Source of the DNA: Acidisarcina sp.
GTDB taxonomy: Bacteria > Acidobacteriota > Terriglobia > Terriglobales > Acidobacteriaceae
Assembly: GCA_035539175.1 (NCBI GenBank)
Contig: DATLIY010000006.1
Coordinates: forward strand, 62,001 to 126,000
Reading direction: 5' to 3'
DNA: 64,000 nt
The notes beneath the pieces were generated by a model that did not search any database, was not told the DNA's origin, and saw only the letters and a program-made list of their open reading frames with translations. Numbering within the stretch: position 1 is the first letter of the stretch; each line of letters opens with the position of its first letter. Made by a program: the position numbers and the translations under genes. Below, one piece after another: positions 50,399 through 61,600 of the stretch.

Positions 50399-53272
50399 AT
50401 GCAGATATTCAGTTTTCAACCCAAGCAGGAGCAGCGCGCAAGGTTCGAGGATATTGTCCTCGCATACTATCCCCGTCTCTTGCAGTGGGCCCTGCAGCTC
50501 ACCCACGACCGTTCGGAGGCCGAGGACCTCGTACAGGAACTGTACCTGCGTGTTGCGCGCATCGATGCTGCGCCTGAGACCATTGAAAACATCGACAGTT
50601 ATCTGTTCTTCGTGCTTCGCAATCTGCACTATGAAAACTTGCGGCGGGCGCGGACCAGCGCAATCGACGACCTCGCGATCGTGGATCATGAATCTCTGGC
50701 GCGAGGACTGCGAGCGGTGGACCACAGCAAGCTACCGTTTGTCCGCGCCGAACTGGAACATGTTTGTGACTATCTCTGCGATCGAAAGATCACATCTCGC
50801 TCTGCAAGCATTCTGCTCCTCCGTTTCTTTCTTGGGTATTTCCCGGGAGAAGTGATGAAAGTCGCACAGATGAGCCGGACGGCGGTCGATAAGGCCGTAC
50901 GCCTGGCGCGACAAGAAGTGCGGCTGGACCTCGCTGCGAATACCGGCCCTCGAAGGACAGAGCGCGATCGGGAACGGAGAGTGGGAGCGCGCGATTCCAA
51001 GGGGGATCCGCAGGCTCTGTTCCTGGCACTCCGCGCACAGGTGTTTGATGGGTGCTCGGGACAGTGTTTCGCGCGTGGCTTCTTGCAGCGGCAGTATGCC
51101 AACCCGGGCCCTGGATTCACGACCGAGGAACTGGCGCACCTAGTCAGTTGCCGCAACTGTCTGGACAAGGCCAATGCGATCCTGGGACTCCCATTGCTTG
51201 CCGAACGATTTCTGGATGAGACCATCGGCCGCGACACGCCGCAAGGGCCAGACGGAGACTCCGGTGGCAGCGGCATGCCGACTCTTATTCGTGGTTGGGG
51301 TAAACGCCCGAAAGAGAATGTTGCTCAGATCCGCCGGCGAATGGAGAGGCGTGTTCTGGAGGCCATGCAGCACCGTCCGCAGCGTTTGCTTGTCGTAGTG
51401 GACGGGGATATTCGAGCCTCTCAACGGGTGACCGCGCCACTGAGCGAATTGCAGGTGGAATTGGGCCGACATGAAAAGCCCACTTACATTGAGATTCTGA
51501 GCGAACAAAATATTTGCATCGCATTCCTGATGGTGCGTACGCCAGACCTGAGCCAGGAACTCGATCAGCTCCGCGAGATTCAATTGAGCGATGACCGGAC
51601 GATAGAGTTGCTCATTTCTTTTGCCATGGAGACCCCGACGATTCAGGTAATTTATCGCGATCCGCTCGTGAGCCTGGATGGTGCTTTGGAGGAGCCGGGC
51701 GAAATGGCGATTCCCGTCACCCTGTCAGCGAGTTCCATGAACGCTACTCCTTCCAGGCCAGCCGCGGACGGATACGCATCTCTGCGCCATTGGGTCCGCT
51801 CCTGGTTCCCCCGAATTTCCCCTCCAAAGATGAGCCCTTTATTTGCAAGCGCAATGGTGCTTGGATTTGCCTCGATTCTCTGCTTCGTATTCTGGATGCG
51901 CAGTGGTCCCAACGTCTCGGCGAAAGAACTTCTCACACGCGCAGAAGCATGGGATGCTTCCGCTGCGAGTACGAGCAAGCCCGGGGTCATTTATCAAAGA
52001 ATCCGGATAAGCACACCGAACCGGAGCGTTGAGCGAACGATCTACCGCGATCCGGCAGGCAAGCGGAAACCTCGGCAACACGAATTGGACAACATCGACC
52101 AGCAACTCAAAATGCGCCTTGAATCCGCGGGAGTGAGTTGGGACGCGCCGCTCTCCGCCAGCAGCTTTCAGGCCTGGCATGATCGCCAGCGTTCCGTCCG
52201 TGACACAGTGACGCGCAGCGAGAATCTCCTTACACTCACCAGTTTCGCAAGTGACAGTGGGCCGATCATGCAGGAGACGCTGACTGTTCGCGAGAGCGAC
52301 TTCCATCCAGTGCGGCGCAGCATCGACATGCGCGGCGTTGGCAACATCGAAATTGCTGAGCTGAATTACGATGTGATGCCCTGGGGAGCGCTGGATGGCG
52401 ACTGGTTTGAACCGAGCGTTGCACCGCTTGTCAATCCCCATCGAGGCCCCGGCGTGCTTTCGCATCCTCTCATTCCATTGAGCGAGGATGAATTAGACGA
52501 GGCGGATCTGGGCGTGCGACTTGCGTTGAATCAGCTTGGCGCCGACACGGGTGAGAGGGTAACCATGGTGCGGACGCCTACCGGAATTCAGGTCAAGGGC
52601 ATTGTGGCCACCGAAGATCGGAAGCGTGAAATTGAAGCGCGGCTGTTTCTGATTCCGCATGTGACTCCGCTCATTTTTACCTTTAACGAGATTCAGAGTC
52701 GGCCGGAAGAGGGGGACTCGATCGCGAGTATTGCGTCGGTCTCCGACGCGGCACAAGCATCACCGTTCGAAAATTACCTGGTGGAGCACGGAAAGAGTCG
52801 CGAGTATGCGCGTCAGAGTTCTGCAGACCTGCTCGATAGCGCAATTTCGATCAAGCAGAGCAGCCTTGCCATCATGAAGCTGCTGCACGATTTCAGCGAT
52901 GGAAGGCCGATGACGCCTGCGGCTCAGATGTTACACAAGCAGCTTGTCGAACTGCACAGGGGCAAGCTGCACGCCGCGATCAGCAGGCAGGAGAGCCTCC
53001 TTGCAGCCATGGGTCTAAGCCATGCAGCGTCAGGAACTCCGTCCCCTCCGGACGGTGACCTTGAAGCAGTTGCTAATCGGAACCTTGCGTTGTGCAAGTT
53101 GCTAAGCCGGCAAGATGGCGGCTCAAAAGAATCCGCACAGCCTCTTCTGGAGGAGTTGGCCGATTCGGCGGCAAAGATCAATATTGTCGTCCAACGAATG
53201 GATGTGAATTCATCCTCATCCCACGCCAGTCTTGACGCAGGAAGATCCACTCAACCCGACCAACATCGATAG
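50399..53272 (+). CDS. ECF sigma factor fused to zinc site, membrane helix and large C-terminal domain
   Basis: A 957-residue fusion. Residues ~18-90 match sigma region 2 (LAYYPRLLQWALQLTHDRSE, AEDLVQELYLRV, SYLFFVLRNLHYENLRRAR) and ~125-185 match region 4 with a helix-turn-helix (KVAQMSRTAVDKAVRLARQE). A short site with H-x3-C-x2-C spacing, HLVSCRNC (His 247, Cys 251, Cys 254), resembles anti-sigma zinc fingers. After a further mixed region (LLVVVDGDIRAS, residues ~330-445) there is one membrane helix at ~481-501, then about 450 residues that should lie outside the cytoplasm, with no domain recognised. The ATG at 50399 replaces a TTG at 50366. TonB receptor 3 starts 13 bases after its stop, so the two are an operon and probably a signalling pair. 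Confidence 0.85.
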   Translation: MQIFSFQPKQEQRARFEDIVLAYYPRLLQWALQLTHDRSEAEDLVQELYLRVARIDAAPETIENIDSYLFFVLRNLHYENLRRARTSAIDDLAIVDHESLARGLRAVDHSKLPFVRAELEHVCDYLCDRKITSRSASILLLRFFLGYFPGEVMKVAQMSRTAVDKAVRLARQEVRLDLAANTGPRRTERDRERRVGARDSKGDPQALFLALRAQVFDGCSGQCFARGFLQRQYANPGPGFTTEELAHLVSCRNCLDKANAILGLPLLAERFLDETIGRDTPQGPDGDSGGSGMPTLIRGWGKRPKENVAQIRRRMERRVLEAMQHRPQRLLVVVDGDIRASQRVTAPLSELQVELGRHEKPTYIEILSEQNICIAFLMVRTPDLSQELDQLREIQLSDDRTIELLISFAMETPTIQVIYRDPLVSLDGALEEPGEMAIPVTLSASSMNATPSRPAADGYASLRHWVRSWFPRISPPKMSPLFASAMVLGFASILCFVFWMRSGPNVSAKELLTRAEAWDASAASTSKPGVIYQRIRISTPNRSVERTIYRDPAGKRKPRQHELDNIDQQLKMRLESAGVSWDAPLSASSFQAWHDRQRSVRDTVTRSENLLTLTSFASDSGPIMQETLTVRESDFHPVRRSIDMRGVGNIEIAELNYDVMPWGALDGDWFEPSVAPLVNPHRGPGVLSHPLIPLSEDELDEADLGVRLALNQLGADTGERVTMVRTPTGIQVKGIVATEDRKREIEARLFLIPHVTPLIFTFNEIQSRPEEGDSIASIASVSDAAQASPFENYLVEHGKSREYARQSSADLLDSAISIKQSSLAIMKLLHDFSDGRPMTPAAQMLHKQLVELHRGKLHAAISRQESLLAAMGLSHAASGTPSPPDGDLEAVANRNLALCKLLSRQDGGSKESAQPLLEELADSAAKINIVVQRMDVNSSSSHASLDAGRSTQPDQHR

Positions 53273-53285
53273 GAAGTGACGAATC

Positions 53286-56200
53286 ATGTCTCTAAGGTTT
53301 TTGAAACACTTGACGTGTGTCTGTGTCTTTCTTGGCGTCATGGCGCATGCGCAGACGGCACGATTTACAGGCCAGGTCACAGATCCGCAAAACGCCGCGA
53401 TTGCCAATGCCGAAGTACAGGTGGTCAATCAGGAAACCCTGGTGAGGGTGTCCACCAAGACGGACAACAGCGGTGCTTATGCCGTTCCTTACCTTACTGC
53501 TGGAAAATATCAGGTCATCGTTCGCGCAGACGGATTCAGCCAGTCTGCAAGCAGCAACTTATTCCTCCGCGTTGGAGAAGCACTCATCTATAACGTGCAG
53601 TTAAGCGTGGGCGCTGCGCAGGACTCCGTTACCGTTGACGGTGGAGCATCCTCGGTCGTGCAGGTAGATACCGCAAATGCGGAAGTCAGTGGCACGGTAA
53701 CCAGCAAAGAAGTGGCGGGGCTTCAACTGAACGGGCGCAACTTCACTCAGTTGATCAGCCTTGTGCCTGGAGTTAGCAATCAGACGCAACAGGATGAGGC
53801 GAAGGTCGGCGTGCTGGGAAGCGTCGCGTACTCCGTCAACGGTGGACGTACGGAGTACAACAGCTTTCAGGTCGACGGTTCAGAAACCCTCAACACCGGA
53901 ATCAACAAGGATCACAGCACGCTGTTGGTGTATCCCAGCGTGGATGCCATTCAGGAAATCAAGGTTCTGACCTCGAACTATGGGGCGCAGTATCCCAGCA
54001 CCGGCAATGCAACCACGCTGGTGACAACCAAGTCGGGTACCAACGAGTTTCACGGCAATGCGTACGAGTTCATTCGCAACGAAAACCTGAATGCTAAGGG
54101 GTACTTCGACGTCACGAACGGCGCGCCTCTGTACCGGCGCAATGACTTCGGCGGAACCATCGGCGGTCCGGTCCTCGCTCCACATCTCTACGATGGACGC
54201 AACAAGACGTACTTCTTCTTCTCGGAAGAAGCGCGCCTGGAGAAGAGTCCCACGGCCTACCGGCAAGCCGTGCCATCGCTGGCGGAAAGGGCGGGCGATT
54301 TTAGCGATGTATGTCCCTATTTGCCACCAGGCGGGACGAATGACTTTCCCGGTCCCGGCTATCCCGACTGTCCCAGCGGCCTGGGTATCATCAACAACAA
54401 CCTGGGTAACCTGGAGCCGTTGTCTCCGGCTTCGCTTGCCATTCTCAATACGGGCGTTATTCCCGCTCCCAATTCTTATACCGGATGCAATGGCGGCTCC
54501 AGTCCCACCGGATCCTGCTATCTGGCCGATATCTCTCTGCCGACCTACTATCGTGAAGAGCTTTTCCGCATCGACCACACGCTCAGCGATAAGACGCAGG
54601 CCAGCTTCCGTTACATCCACGATGAATGGGACACAACTACGCCTGTTCCCCAGTTCAGCAACATTACCAATAGCTTCCCAACCATTCAGAACCGGTTCTA
54701 CGGTCCGGGGCGCAGCCTGGTGGCGCGTGTGACCCACACCTTTAGTCCCACGCTTCTGAATGAATTTGTCACCAGCTATACGAATTCGTCTATCACCCTT
54801 GCGGATGTGCCAGCGCCCTTCGTCTCGCTGCGGCGGCCGGCAACGCTCGACGCCGCGCCATGCGCCTATGGAACTCCGGGCCAGGCTTGCGGAATGGGCT
54901 CCATTTTTAACAACGGCTTCGGGGGCAAGCTTCCCGCTATCGTAATCGGCGGTAACAATGCGGAGTATGGCGGTTACGGTTTCAGCGTCGATCCCAGCTA
55001 CATGCCCTGGAAGCACAGCAATCCGACTTACAGCTTTTCAGACAACCTGAACAAGATGCTCGGGAAGCACAGCTTCTCGTTCGGCGCGCAGTGGCTCATC
55101 TTTCAGCGCAACCAGATCAACGGTCCGATCGGCGCGGCCACGGGCGATGTCCAGGGAATCCTGACGTATAGCAACGAGCAGTCGGCTCACACAACAGGCA
55201 ATGCGTTTGCAGATTTTCTCCTGCAGCCAACATCGGTTCCGGAAGGGAACAACTTCCATCGATTCAGTTACGGCGGTCCCGCGAGCTTCCAGCAGGACAG
55301 CGCCCAGGCCAGGTACTATCAGCGGTTCCAGATTGTCGAGCCCTACTTTCAAGACGATTGGAAAGCAACCTCTCGCCTCACCGTTAATGCGGGCTTGCGT
55401 GTAAGTCTCTTCGGCACGTATCGCGAGAAGAACCATAGCGCCTATAACTGGCTTCCAACCGCTTTCAACCAGGCGGTATCGCGGACTCTCCACGTAGCCA
55501 ACAACGGCCAGCTGATCGACAATGCCAGCAGCACTCCGGTCCCGATCTACGGAGCCAATGGGGCACCCGATCCGCGTGTGATCAACGGCATCGTGCAATG
55601 TGGCGTGAACGGTGTTCCCGCTGGGTGCATGGCGGGTCACCTGTGGAACCCTGCGCCTCGTGTGGGCTTCGCATGGGATCCACTCGGCAACGGAAAGACC
55701 TCGATCCGCGCCGGCTACGGCATCTTCTTCGAGCACGGTACAGCCGACGAAGCCAATAGCGGGTCGCTCGAGGGCAGTGCTCCGATGGTGCTGAGTATGA
55801 CGCAGCTCAGTCCACTCGGTATCGGCTGCATCGGCAACAGCGCTCCGGGATGTTCAAGCACCGGATCGGGCGCGTTCCCGCTCAACGTTACAAAGATTCC
55901 CACCAAGGCGCAGTGGTCCTATGTGCAGCAGTGGAGCATGAGCGCAGAGCGCCAGTTGCCGCAGAACATGCTGGCCAGCTTTGCCTATGTGGGCAGCAAG
56001 GGAACGCACCTGACCACGGAGCGCGAATTGAACCAGTTGATTCCGATTCCGGCAGGTACTACGCCTTTCAAAAAGCACCAGCCCCTCACTAAGGCGGATT
56101 GCGGATCTGGTTCCAGTGCTGCAGGTTTCGACGGCTACTACTATCACCTCGAGAACCGCGCAACCATCGGACCTTCCGATCCCGGCTTCATCAACATGGA

Positions 56201-57224
56201 GGCAGCCTGTTATGGACAGGGCACCGGCGGCCAGATTGACCCCAACGCGCTTCGGGAATTCGCGCCGGGCATGGGCCAGATCTACTCGCTCGAGAACATC
56301 GCCAACTCGCATTACCATGCGTTTCAGGCAACACTGCGCAAGGTCACCGATAGCCTGACGCTAGGCGTCGCTTATACCTACAGCCACTCCATAGACGACG
56401 CATCGGATCGTTCGGACGCGACGTTCGTCAACTCGTTCGATCTGCGCTCCAATCGGTCCAGCTCCAACTTCGATCAGCGCCATCTGCTCCACATCAGCTA
56501 CATCGCCAATCTCAAGTTGTGGCAGTGGGCACAATCTTTCTGGAACGGAATCAACACCGATCCCAGCGGCGATGCAAGTTTGAACCCGCCGCACGCGGAC
56601 TTCGGAACATCGAAGATTGTCCGCGGTGTACTCGATGGCTGGCAGCTCTCTGGGTTGACACTCTTCGAATCCGGCATCCCCTTTACCGTGGTTAACGGCG
56701 GCAGCGCCAACGGCATCTCGTTCCTCGACAACGCAGGTGTGGATAACGGCGTTGGCTCGGGCTCCTATCCGGATCTGGTTGGTTCTGCCCACAGCCACGT
56801 TCCCGCCGGCGGCAACAACGGGAACAGCTTTGGACCCCTGTTGCTCAACCCCGGCGCATTTGCAGCTCCGCAGGGACTCACCTTTGGAAACGCAGGCCGC
56901 AATGTTCTAAACAACCCGCATCGCTGGAACTTCGACGCTGCTTTGCAGAGGCGCATTCCTCTGCCATTTGAAAGAACCTCTCTGGACTTCCGTGCGGAAG
57001 CCTTCAACGTCTTCAATCACACGCAGTTCCGCATCTACGATCCGACTCTCGGGAATCAGCCGCAGAACACCGCCAGTTGCTATGGTCCCACCAGTTATTC
57101 GGCCGGTGATCCAGGCGGAGAAGTCAAGGGGGATCCGGGGTGCCTGAATGGAAGCTCCTTCCTGCATCCGGTCGATGCGCACCGTCCACGCACCATTCAA
57201 TTCGGCGTGAAGCTGGCCTTTTAA
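53286..57224 (+). CDS. Oar-like TonB-dependent receptor 3
   Basis: A 1312-residue outer-membrane protein with a signal peptide (LKHLTCVCVFLGVMAHAQ), a carboxypeptidase-regulatory-like domain (residues ~22-100: GQVTDPQNAAIANAEVQV, SGAYAVPYLTAGKYQV), a plug (~110-240, ending with VTTKSGTNEFHGNAYEFIRN) and a long beta-barrel ending in QFGVKLAF with a terminal Phe. It begins 13 bases after the sigma fusion and is followed 18 bases later by a lipoprotein gene, so it is the core of an operon whose regulator, receptor and surface proteins are encoded together. The substrate cannot be read from sequence; the sigma fusion suggests induction by its ligand. Confidence 0.96.
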   Translation: MSLRFLKHLTCVCVFLGVMAHAQTARFTGQVTDPQNAAIANAEVQVVNQETLVRVSTKTDNSGAYAVPYLTAGKYQVIVRADGFSQSASSNLFLRVGEALIYNVQLSVGAAQDSVTVDGGASSVVQVDTANAEVSGTVTSKEVAGLQLNGRNFTQLISLVPGVSNQTQQDEAKVGVLGSVAYSVNGGRTEYNSFQVDGSETLNTGINKDHSTLLVYPSVDAIQEIKVLTSNYGAQYPSTGNATTLVTTKSGTNEFHGNAYEFIRNENLNAKGYFDVTNGAPLYRRNDFGGTIGGPVLAPHLYDGRNKTYFFFSEEARLEKSPTAYRQAVPSLAERAGDFSDVCPYLPPGGTNDFPGPGYPDCPSGLGIINNNLGNLEPLSPASLAILNTGVIPAPNSYTGCNGGSSPTGSCYLADISLPTYYREELFRIDHTLSDKTQASFRYIHDEWDTTTPVPQFSNITNSFPTIQNRFYGPGRSLVARVTHTFSPTLLNEFVTSYTNSSITLADVPAPFVSLRRPATLDAAPCAYGTPGQACGMGSIFNNGFGGKLPAIVIGGNNAEYGGYGFSVDPSYMPWKHSNPTYSFSDNLNKMLGKHSFSFGAQWLIFQRNQINGPIGAATGDVQGILTYSNEQSAHTTGNAFADFLLQPTSVPEGNNFHRFSYGGPASFQQDSAQARYYQRFQIVEPYFQDDWKATSRLTVNAGLRVSLFGTYREKNHSAYNWLPTAFNQAVSRTLHVANNGQLIDNASSTPVPIYGANGAPDPRVINGIVQCGVNGVPAGCMAGHLWNPAPRVGFAWDPLGNGKTSIRAGYGIFFEHGTADEANSGSLEGSAPMVLSMTQLSPLGIGCIGNSAPGCSSTGSGAFPLNVTKIPTKAQWSYVQQWSMSAERQLPQNMLASFAYVGSKGTHLTTERELNQLIPIPAGTTPFKKHQPLTKADCGSGSSAAGFDGYYYHLENRATIGPSDPGFINMEAACYGQGTGGQIDPNALREFAPGMGQIYSLENIANSHYHAFQATLRKVTDSLTLGVAYTYSHSIDDASDRSDATFVNSFDLRSNRSSSNFDQRHLLHISYIANLKLWQWAQSFWNGINTDPSGDASLNPPHADFGTSKIVRGVLDGWQLSGLTLFESGIPFTVVNGGSANGISFLDNAGVDNGVGSGSYPDLVGSAHSHVPAGGNNGNSFGPLLLNPGAFAAPQGLTFGNAGRNVLNNPHRWNFDAALQRRIPLPFERTSLDFRAEAFNVFNHTQFRIYDPTLGNQPQNTASCYGPTSYSAGDPGGEVKGDPGCLNGSSFLHPVDAHRPRTIQFGVKLAF

Positions 57225-57242
57225 CAGGGAAGAGATACCACG

Positions 57243-58616
57243 ATGAAACAACAAAACATACGAAAAAACAGGATGAAGAAGACGATCCTCGGTTATTTCC
57301 TGGCAATGGCTCTCTTTCCCGTCATTGGATGCGGAGGCGGGCAGGGAAGCGGTAGCTTACTGACTCCCCAGACGCCGGCAGGATCGCAGGGCAGCCAGTC
57401 GCATAACTATATTGGCACCCAGAGCATGGATGGAGGATCCCATAATGGCCTGCTCTTCCAGTACGGAGGCACCTGGGCGGTCACGCTGGATGACGCCACG
57501 AAGTATTTCTCCTACCAGAACATCGGCCACGAAGGGTATGAGGGAGAGACGCTGTTCAACGTAGGCAACCTTCCGATGCCCTTGCCACCTGCCATTCCTA
57601 CCGTGGGAGCGGTCGCCGGCAGCGGCTTTCTCAACTTGACGGCGAGCTCCAGCGGCGCGGCTCCCGGAGCAGCGGGGTATGCGATTGAGATCCCCGGAGA
57701 AGCGGCGCTCGTACGCCCGGGAAACAATACCATAGCGCCGGTCGTGTCGGTGATTACGAACGGCTGTCCCAATCTCAAGGGCAACGTCACCTATCAGTTC
57801 ATCGCTCTGGGCACGCCGCTACTGTACGACTCCAATCCGCATGGGGCGTATGGCAGCGTGCAGGCCAGCAACAGCGGGACGGTCTGGACCTTTAACAACC
57901 TCAATATGCACACCTTTGGCGGTGCATCGTTGACCCCGCCGCCGCTGCCCACCGGCAACTGCGGCTATACGCAACTGGGCTATGCGGTGAGCATCGCACC
58001 CAGCACGGCTACCAACGGCAATACCTTCACCACGGCTGTGAGCCCCAACGGCTTCTTCGTCATGGACCAGGGCCAGGGCGAGATCGCAAACGCATCCGCG
58101 CTCTCGTATCCCGGAGGCTTGAGCAATACCGGCCTGGTCGGGGTCGAACAGCCCTCGACCCCACTGAACACCGCAAACATCGTCGCAGGCAAATATCTCG
58201 GTTTCGAGTTCGATGGGGTCAACCTCAGCCTGGGAAGAGTTGGATCCATGCCGGTCGTCTTCGGGCAAACGGCCGGCTCCGGGACGGTGATGACCGGGGG
58301 CGCATTCCCCAAGGACGACGTCACTCAGGCCGCGCCCTCTAACATCACCATCGATCTTGGTCAGCAGGACTCGCAGAGCAACGGCCTCTACAAAAATGTG
58401 ACCGTCACTGTGCCCGATGTGTACGGGGGCTGCATTGGAGCGCCGTTTGGCGGCGTGGACGCCAAGGGAAATCCCACTTGCACCTTCCCTGGCGAAGCAG
58501 TGATCGGCAATCCGGGCGGCAAGTTCGCCATCTTCATCACCGTCAACGACCTCAGCCAGGCCGTCAGCCATTACACGGCGGATGCGGCTCTGGACTTCTT
58601 CCTCTATCAGCAATAG
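57243..58616 (+). CDS. large putative lipoprotein of unknown function
   Basis: A 457-residue protein with a lipoprotein signal ending in FPVIGC (Cys 30 counted from the ATG at 57243; an ATG at 57273 would give Cys 20). GGGAAGAG upstream supports the first ATG. The mature part is Gly/Ser/Asn/Thr-rich and beta-like, with no recognised domain; segments include GGTWAVTLDDATKYFSY, GYAIEIPGEAALVRPGN and FAIFITVNDLSQAVSHY. It lies 18 bases after receptor 3 and is probably an outer-membrane-anchored partner of it, comparable in position to surface lipoproteins beside TonB receptors in other bacteria (inference). Confidence 0.85.
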   Translation: MKQQNIRKNRMKKTILGYFLAMALFPVIGCGGGQGSGSLLTPQTPAGSQGSQSHNYIGTQSMDGGSHNGLLFQYGGTWAVTLDDATKYFSYQNIGHEGYEGETLFNVGNLPMPLPPAIPTVGAVAGSGFLNLTASSSGAAPGAAGYAIEIPGEAALVRPGNNTIAPVVSVITNGCPNLKGNVTYQFIALGTPLLYDSNPHGAYGSVQASNSGTVWTFNNLNMHTFGGASLTPPPLPTGNCGYTQLGYAVSIAPSTATNGNTFTTAVSPNGFFVMDQGQGEIANASALSYPGGLSNTGLVGVEQPSTPLNTANIVAGKYLGFEFDGVNLSLGRVGSMPVVFGQTAGSGTVMTGGAFPKDDVTQAAPSNITIDLGQQDSQSNGLYKNVTVTVPDVYGGCIGAPFGGVDAKGNPTCTFPGEAVIGNPGGKFAIFITVNDLSQAVSHYTADAALDFFLYQQ

Positions 58617-58632
58617 CGGCTCGTCTGTGCGC

Positions 58633-58655
58633 CGCGTTTTCAAACGCGCTTTTTG
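58633..58655 (+). terminator. intrinsic terminator after the lipoprotein gene
   Basis: CGCGTT at 58633-58638 and AACGCG at 58643-58648 form a short stem with a 4-base loop, extendable by inner T/A pairs, followed by CTTTTTG. It starts 16 bases after the lipoprotein stop and 53 bases before the next start, so it may reduce read-through into the giant surface-protein gene. Confidence 0.6.
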
Positions 58656-58685
58656 TCGGGACCAAAACATTTCGAGAGGGGCTTT

Positions 58686-61600
58686 ATGCCGTATCGCACT
58701 GCTTCACACGCACATCGTTTGTTCTGCTTATTGGCTCTGTTGCTCCTGTCGTTCGTGGCTACAGGAGCAGCCACGGCACAGACCCTGGCGTTCACTCCCG
58801 GCCAGTACGAGATCTATGCGGGCAATCCCGTACCTCCGGGTGGCGGAGGTCCCAGCCTGTCGTCGTCAGGTTATACCGGCACCGCGGGGAATTTAGTCTT
58901 GGCCGGACCCGGCAATATCGCCTATGACACCGCCGGGAATCTATACATCATGGATCAGGTGGACAACATCCTGCGCGTGGTGGCGGCCAGCAACAACGCC
59001 ATTCCCACGCTGCCCGGTATCTCGGTACAGTCTGGCCATGTCTATACCGTGGCGGGAACCACGAATCCTCCGGGTAGCAGCATTCCATGCTCCGGCGGAG
59101 CCGATGTGCAGGGCAATGGCTGTCCGGCGACTGTGGCCTCATTCCAGAACGTATGGGGCATCGCTGTGGACAAGAACGGCAACGTATACTTCGCCGACTA
59201 CTGGAACAATCAGATTCGCGCGATCTACGGCGGGGCCGGTGGGCTGCCAGGTATCTCGAGCCCTCAACAAGGTTACATGTACGCGTTGACCAACACGGCC
59301 AATGACACGACCGGCACATTAAGAGGCGAGAATGGGCCTGCTGGCAGCGCGGTGGTTCCATATCCGGCGAACCTTGCGGCAGACAGCAAGGGCAACATCT
59401 ACTTCACCAGTGCGAACGATAGAGGCCTGCGTTTCATCTATAACGGCGGCAACCTGCCTTCCGGCTTCTTTCCGAGTGGAACAACACCGACCCAGGGCAA
59501 TGAGTACCTGTTGACCAACGGTAGGGGAACATGCCCAAACCCCACTCATACAAGAACCATAGGGACACGTACGATCCTTCTGTCCGGTGCCTGCGACGGC
59601 TTTCCAGCGAGCGAAGCCTTCTTCCTGAGCACAGGCATTGCGATTGCTATCGATGCCTCCGACAATATTTATTTGCAGGACCGATCCAGTTCTCTGGTTC
59701 ACGCCATTTATCTTGGTGGAAAGCTGCCCGGTCTTGATTCCTCCACGTTGACCATCGGGAACCTCTACGCGGTCGCAGGGAACGAGACGCAGGGGGTTCC
59801 AATATTGGGAGGCCTCGCCCTGCAGAGTCCGCTGTTCATCAGCGGAAACTACGCAGGCAGCAACCAGGCGATCGCTGTTGGCGCAGATGGAAGTCTCTAC
59901 TTCAATGGTTCCGTAGGTTACGGAGTCGGCCAGGACAAGATTTTCCGTGTGGATCCATCTGGCATCTTGACGGTTGTCTTTGGCGGCAACACGAGTTGCG
60001 CAGTCGCGCTCAATACTGCATCGGGTGCTCCTCCTGTGGACCAGCAGCTTGCGGGTTGCGCATCCACTTCTGTTCCCGACCTGACTGCCTACGGTCTCGC
60101 CGTGACTTCCGGTGGGAATCTTTATATAGCCAACCAGGTGAACGCTGGCGCCAATATCATTATGGAGTCGAATGTCGCGACTTCGGCTATTGCTTATACC
60201 GGCACTATCGGGCTGCCGATCCAAAACCAGACCGTCACTATTTCCAACCTCGGTACGCAGTCTCTGCAACTGAACAACGTGGACTTCACGGGTCCATTTA
60301 GCCAGGTGACGACTGGCGGATCGAACGACTGCTCGGCCTCGACCAGCCTGGCTAGTGGAGCAAGCTGCCAGATCGGCGTCAGCTTTCTGCCCACAAGCGC
60401 GGGTACGCAGAGCGGAACCCTCAAAGTTACCAGCAATGCTCTGAATGCTACGGGCGGCTCAAACATCGTGAGCTTCAGCGGCGTGGCAGCGCAAGCCAGC
60501 AGCAGCACGAAGCTGATCGCATCACCCGGTGGTTCCGTCATCGCCAATGCCGGCCAGGCTGTTACGCTGACTGCGACGGTATCGCCGCAACCAGCGGATA
60601 CTCTCAGCCCAGGCGGGACCGTCATGTTTATGGACGGAAATACGAGCCTCGGTTCGGGTACCGTGAATAACGGCGTGGCGACCCTGACGGTCACCAGCCT
60701 CGCAGCCGGAACACATGCGATCACAGCGGTGTATCAAGGCGAGACCAACTTCAGCGGCAGCACGTCAGCGCCGGTCAATGTGACTGTTTCCGCCACGCCG
60801 GTTGCGCTGGTGACGGTCAGCGGTTCGGCTTCTTCGATCAACAGCGGGCATAGCGTCACCTTTACCGCAAATGTAGCCGCCTTCTCCAGCGCGGGCGTGC
60901 CCACCGGGACGGTCAGCTTCCAGGATGGAGCCAATCCGCTGCCTAACAGCACGGTGACCCTGAGCGGCGGCACGGCAACCTACACAACGTCCATACTTCC
61001 TGCGGGCAACAACCAGATTCGTGCCGTTTATAGCGGAGACAGCCAGTTTGGAGCCAACAGTTCGGAGCCAGTATCGGTTCAGGTGAACGCGCCGGGACTT
61101 CTGCAATTCACACCAGGCGTCATCTCTCTAGTCACAGGAAGCTACTTCACCAATAACGGCGCACCGGCCAACGGAACCGCGGCCAACATCGCCCAATTCC
61201 GACCGGGCAACCTGGCTGTGGATAGCTATGGCAATACCTACGTCATTGGTCCGAATGCGGGCGGTGTCTACGGTGGATCCTCGGTGTGGGTCACTGCTTC
61301 CGGCAATGGTCCCATTCCTGGAATCAACAGCCCTCAAAAGGGAAACATCTATCTCCTCGGCAATGCAACACCTTGCGCTAACTACTCAACGGCGCCATGC
61401 GGCGACGGCGGACCAGTCACTCAGGCGTTTTTCCTTAGTCCCTCTACGCTGGCCGTCGACGCGCTCAACAACATCTACGTTGTCGACCGCTACGAAATCC
61501 GCAAGATTTCAGCGTTGAGCGGTACGGTGACCGATATCGGCGGCACCTATGGCACGTATGGTTATGGTGGAGACAACGGTCCTGCGACCGCCGCAACAGT

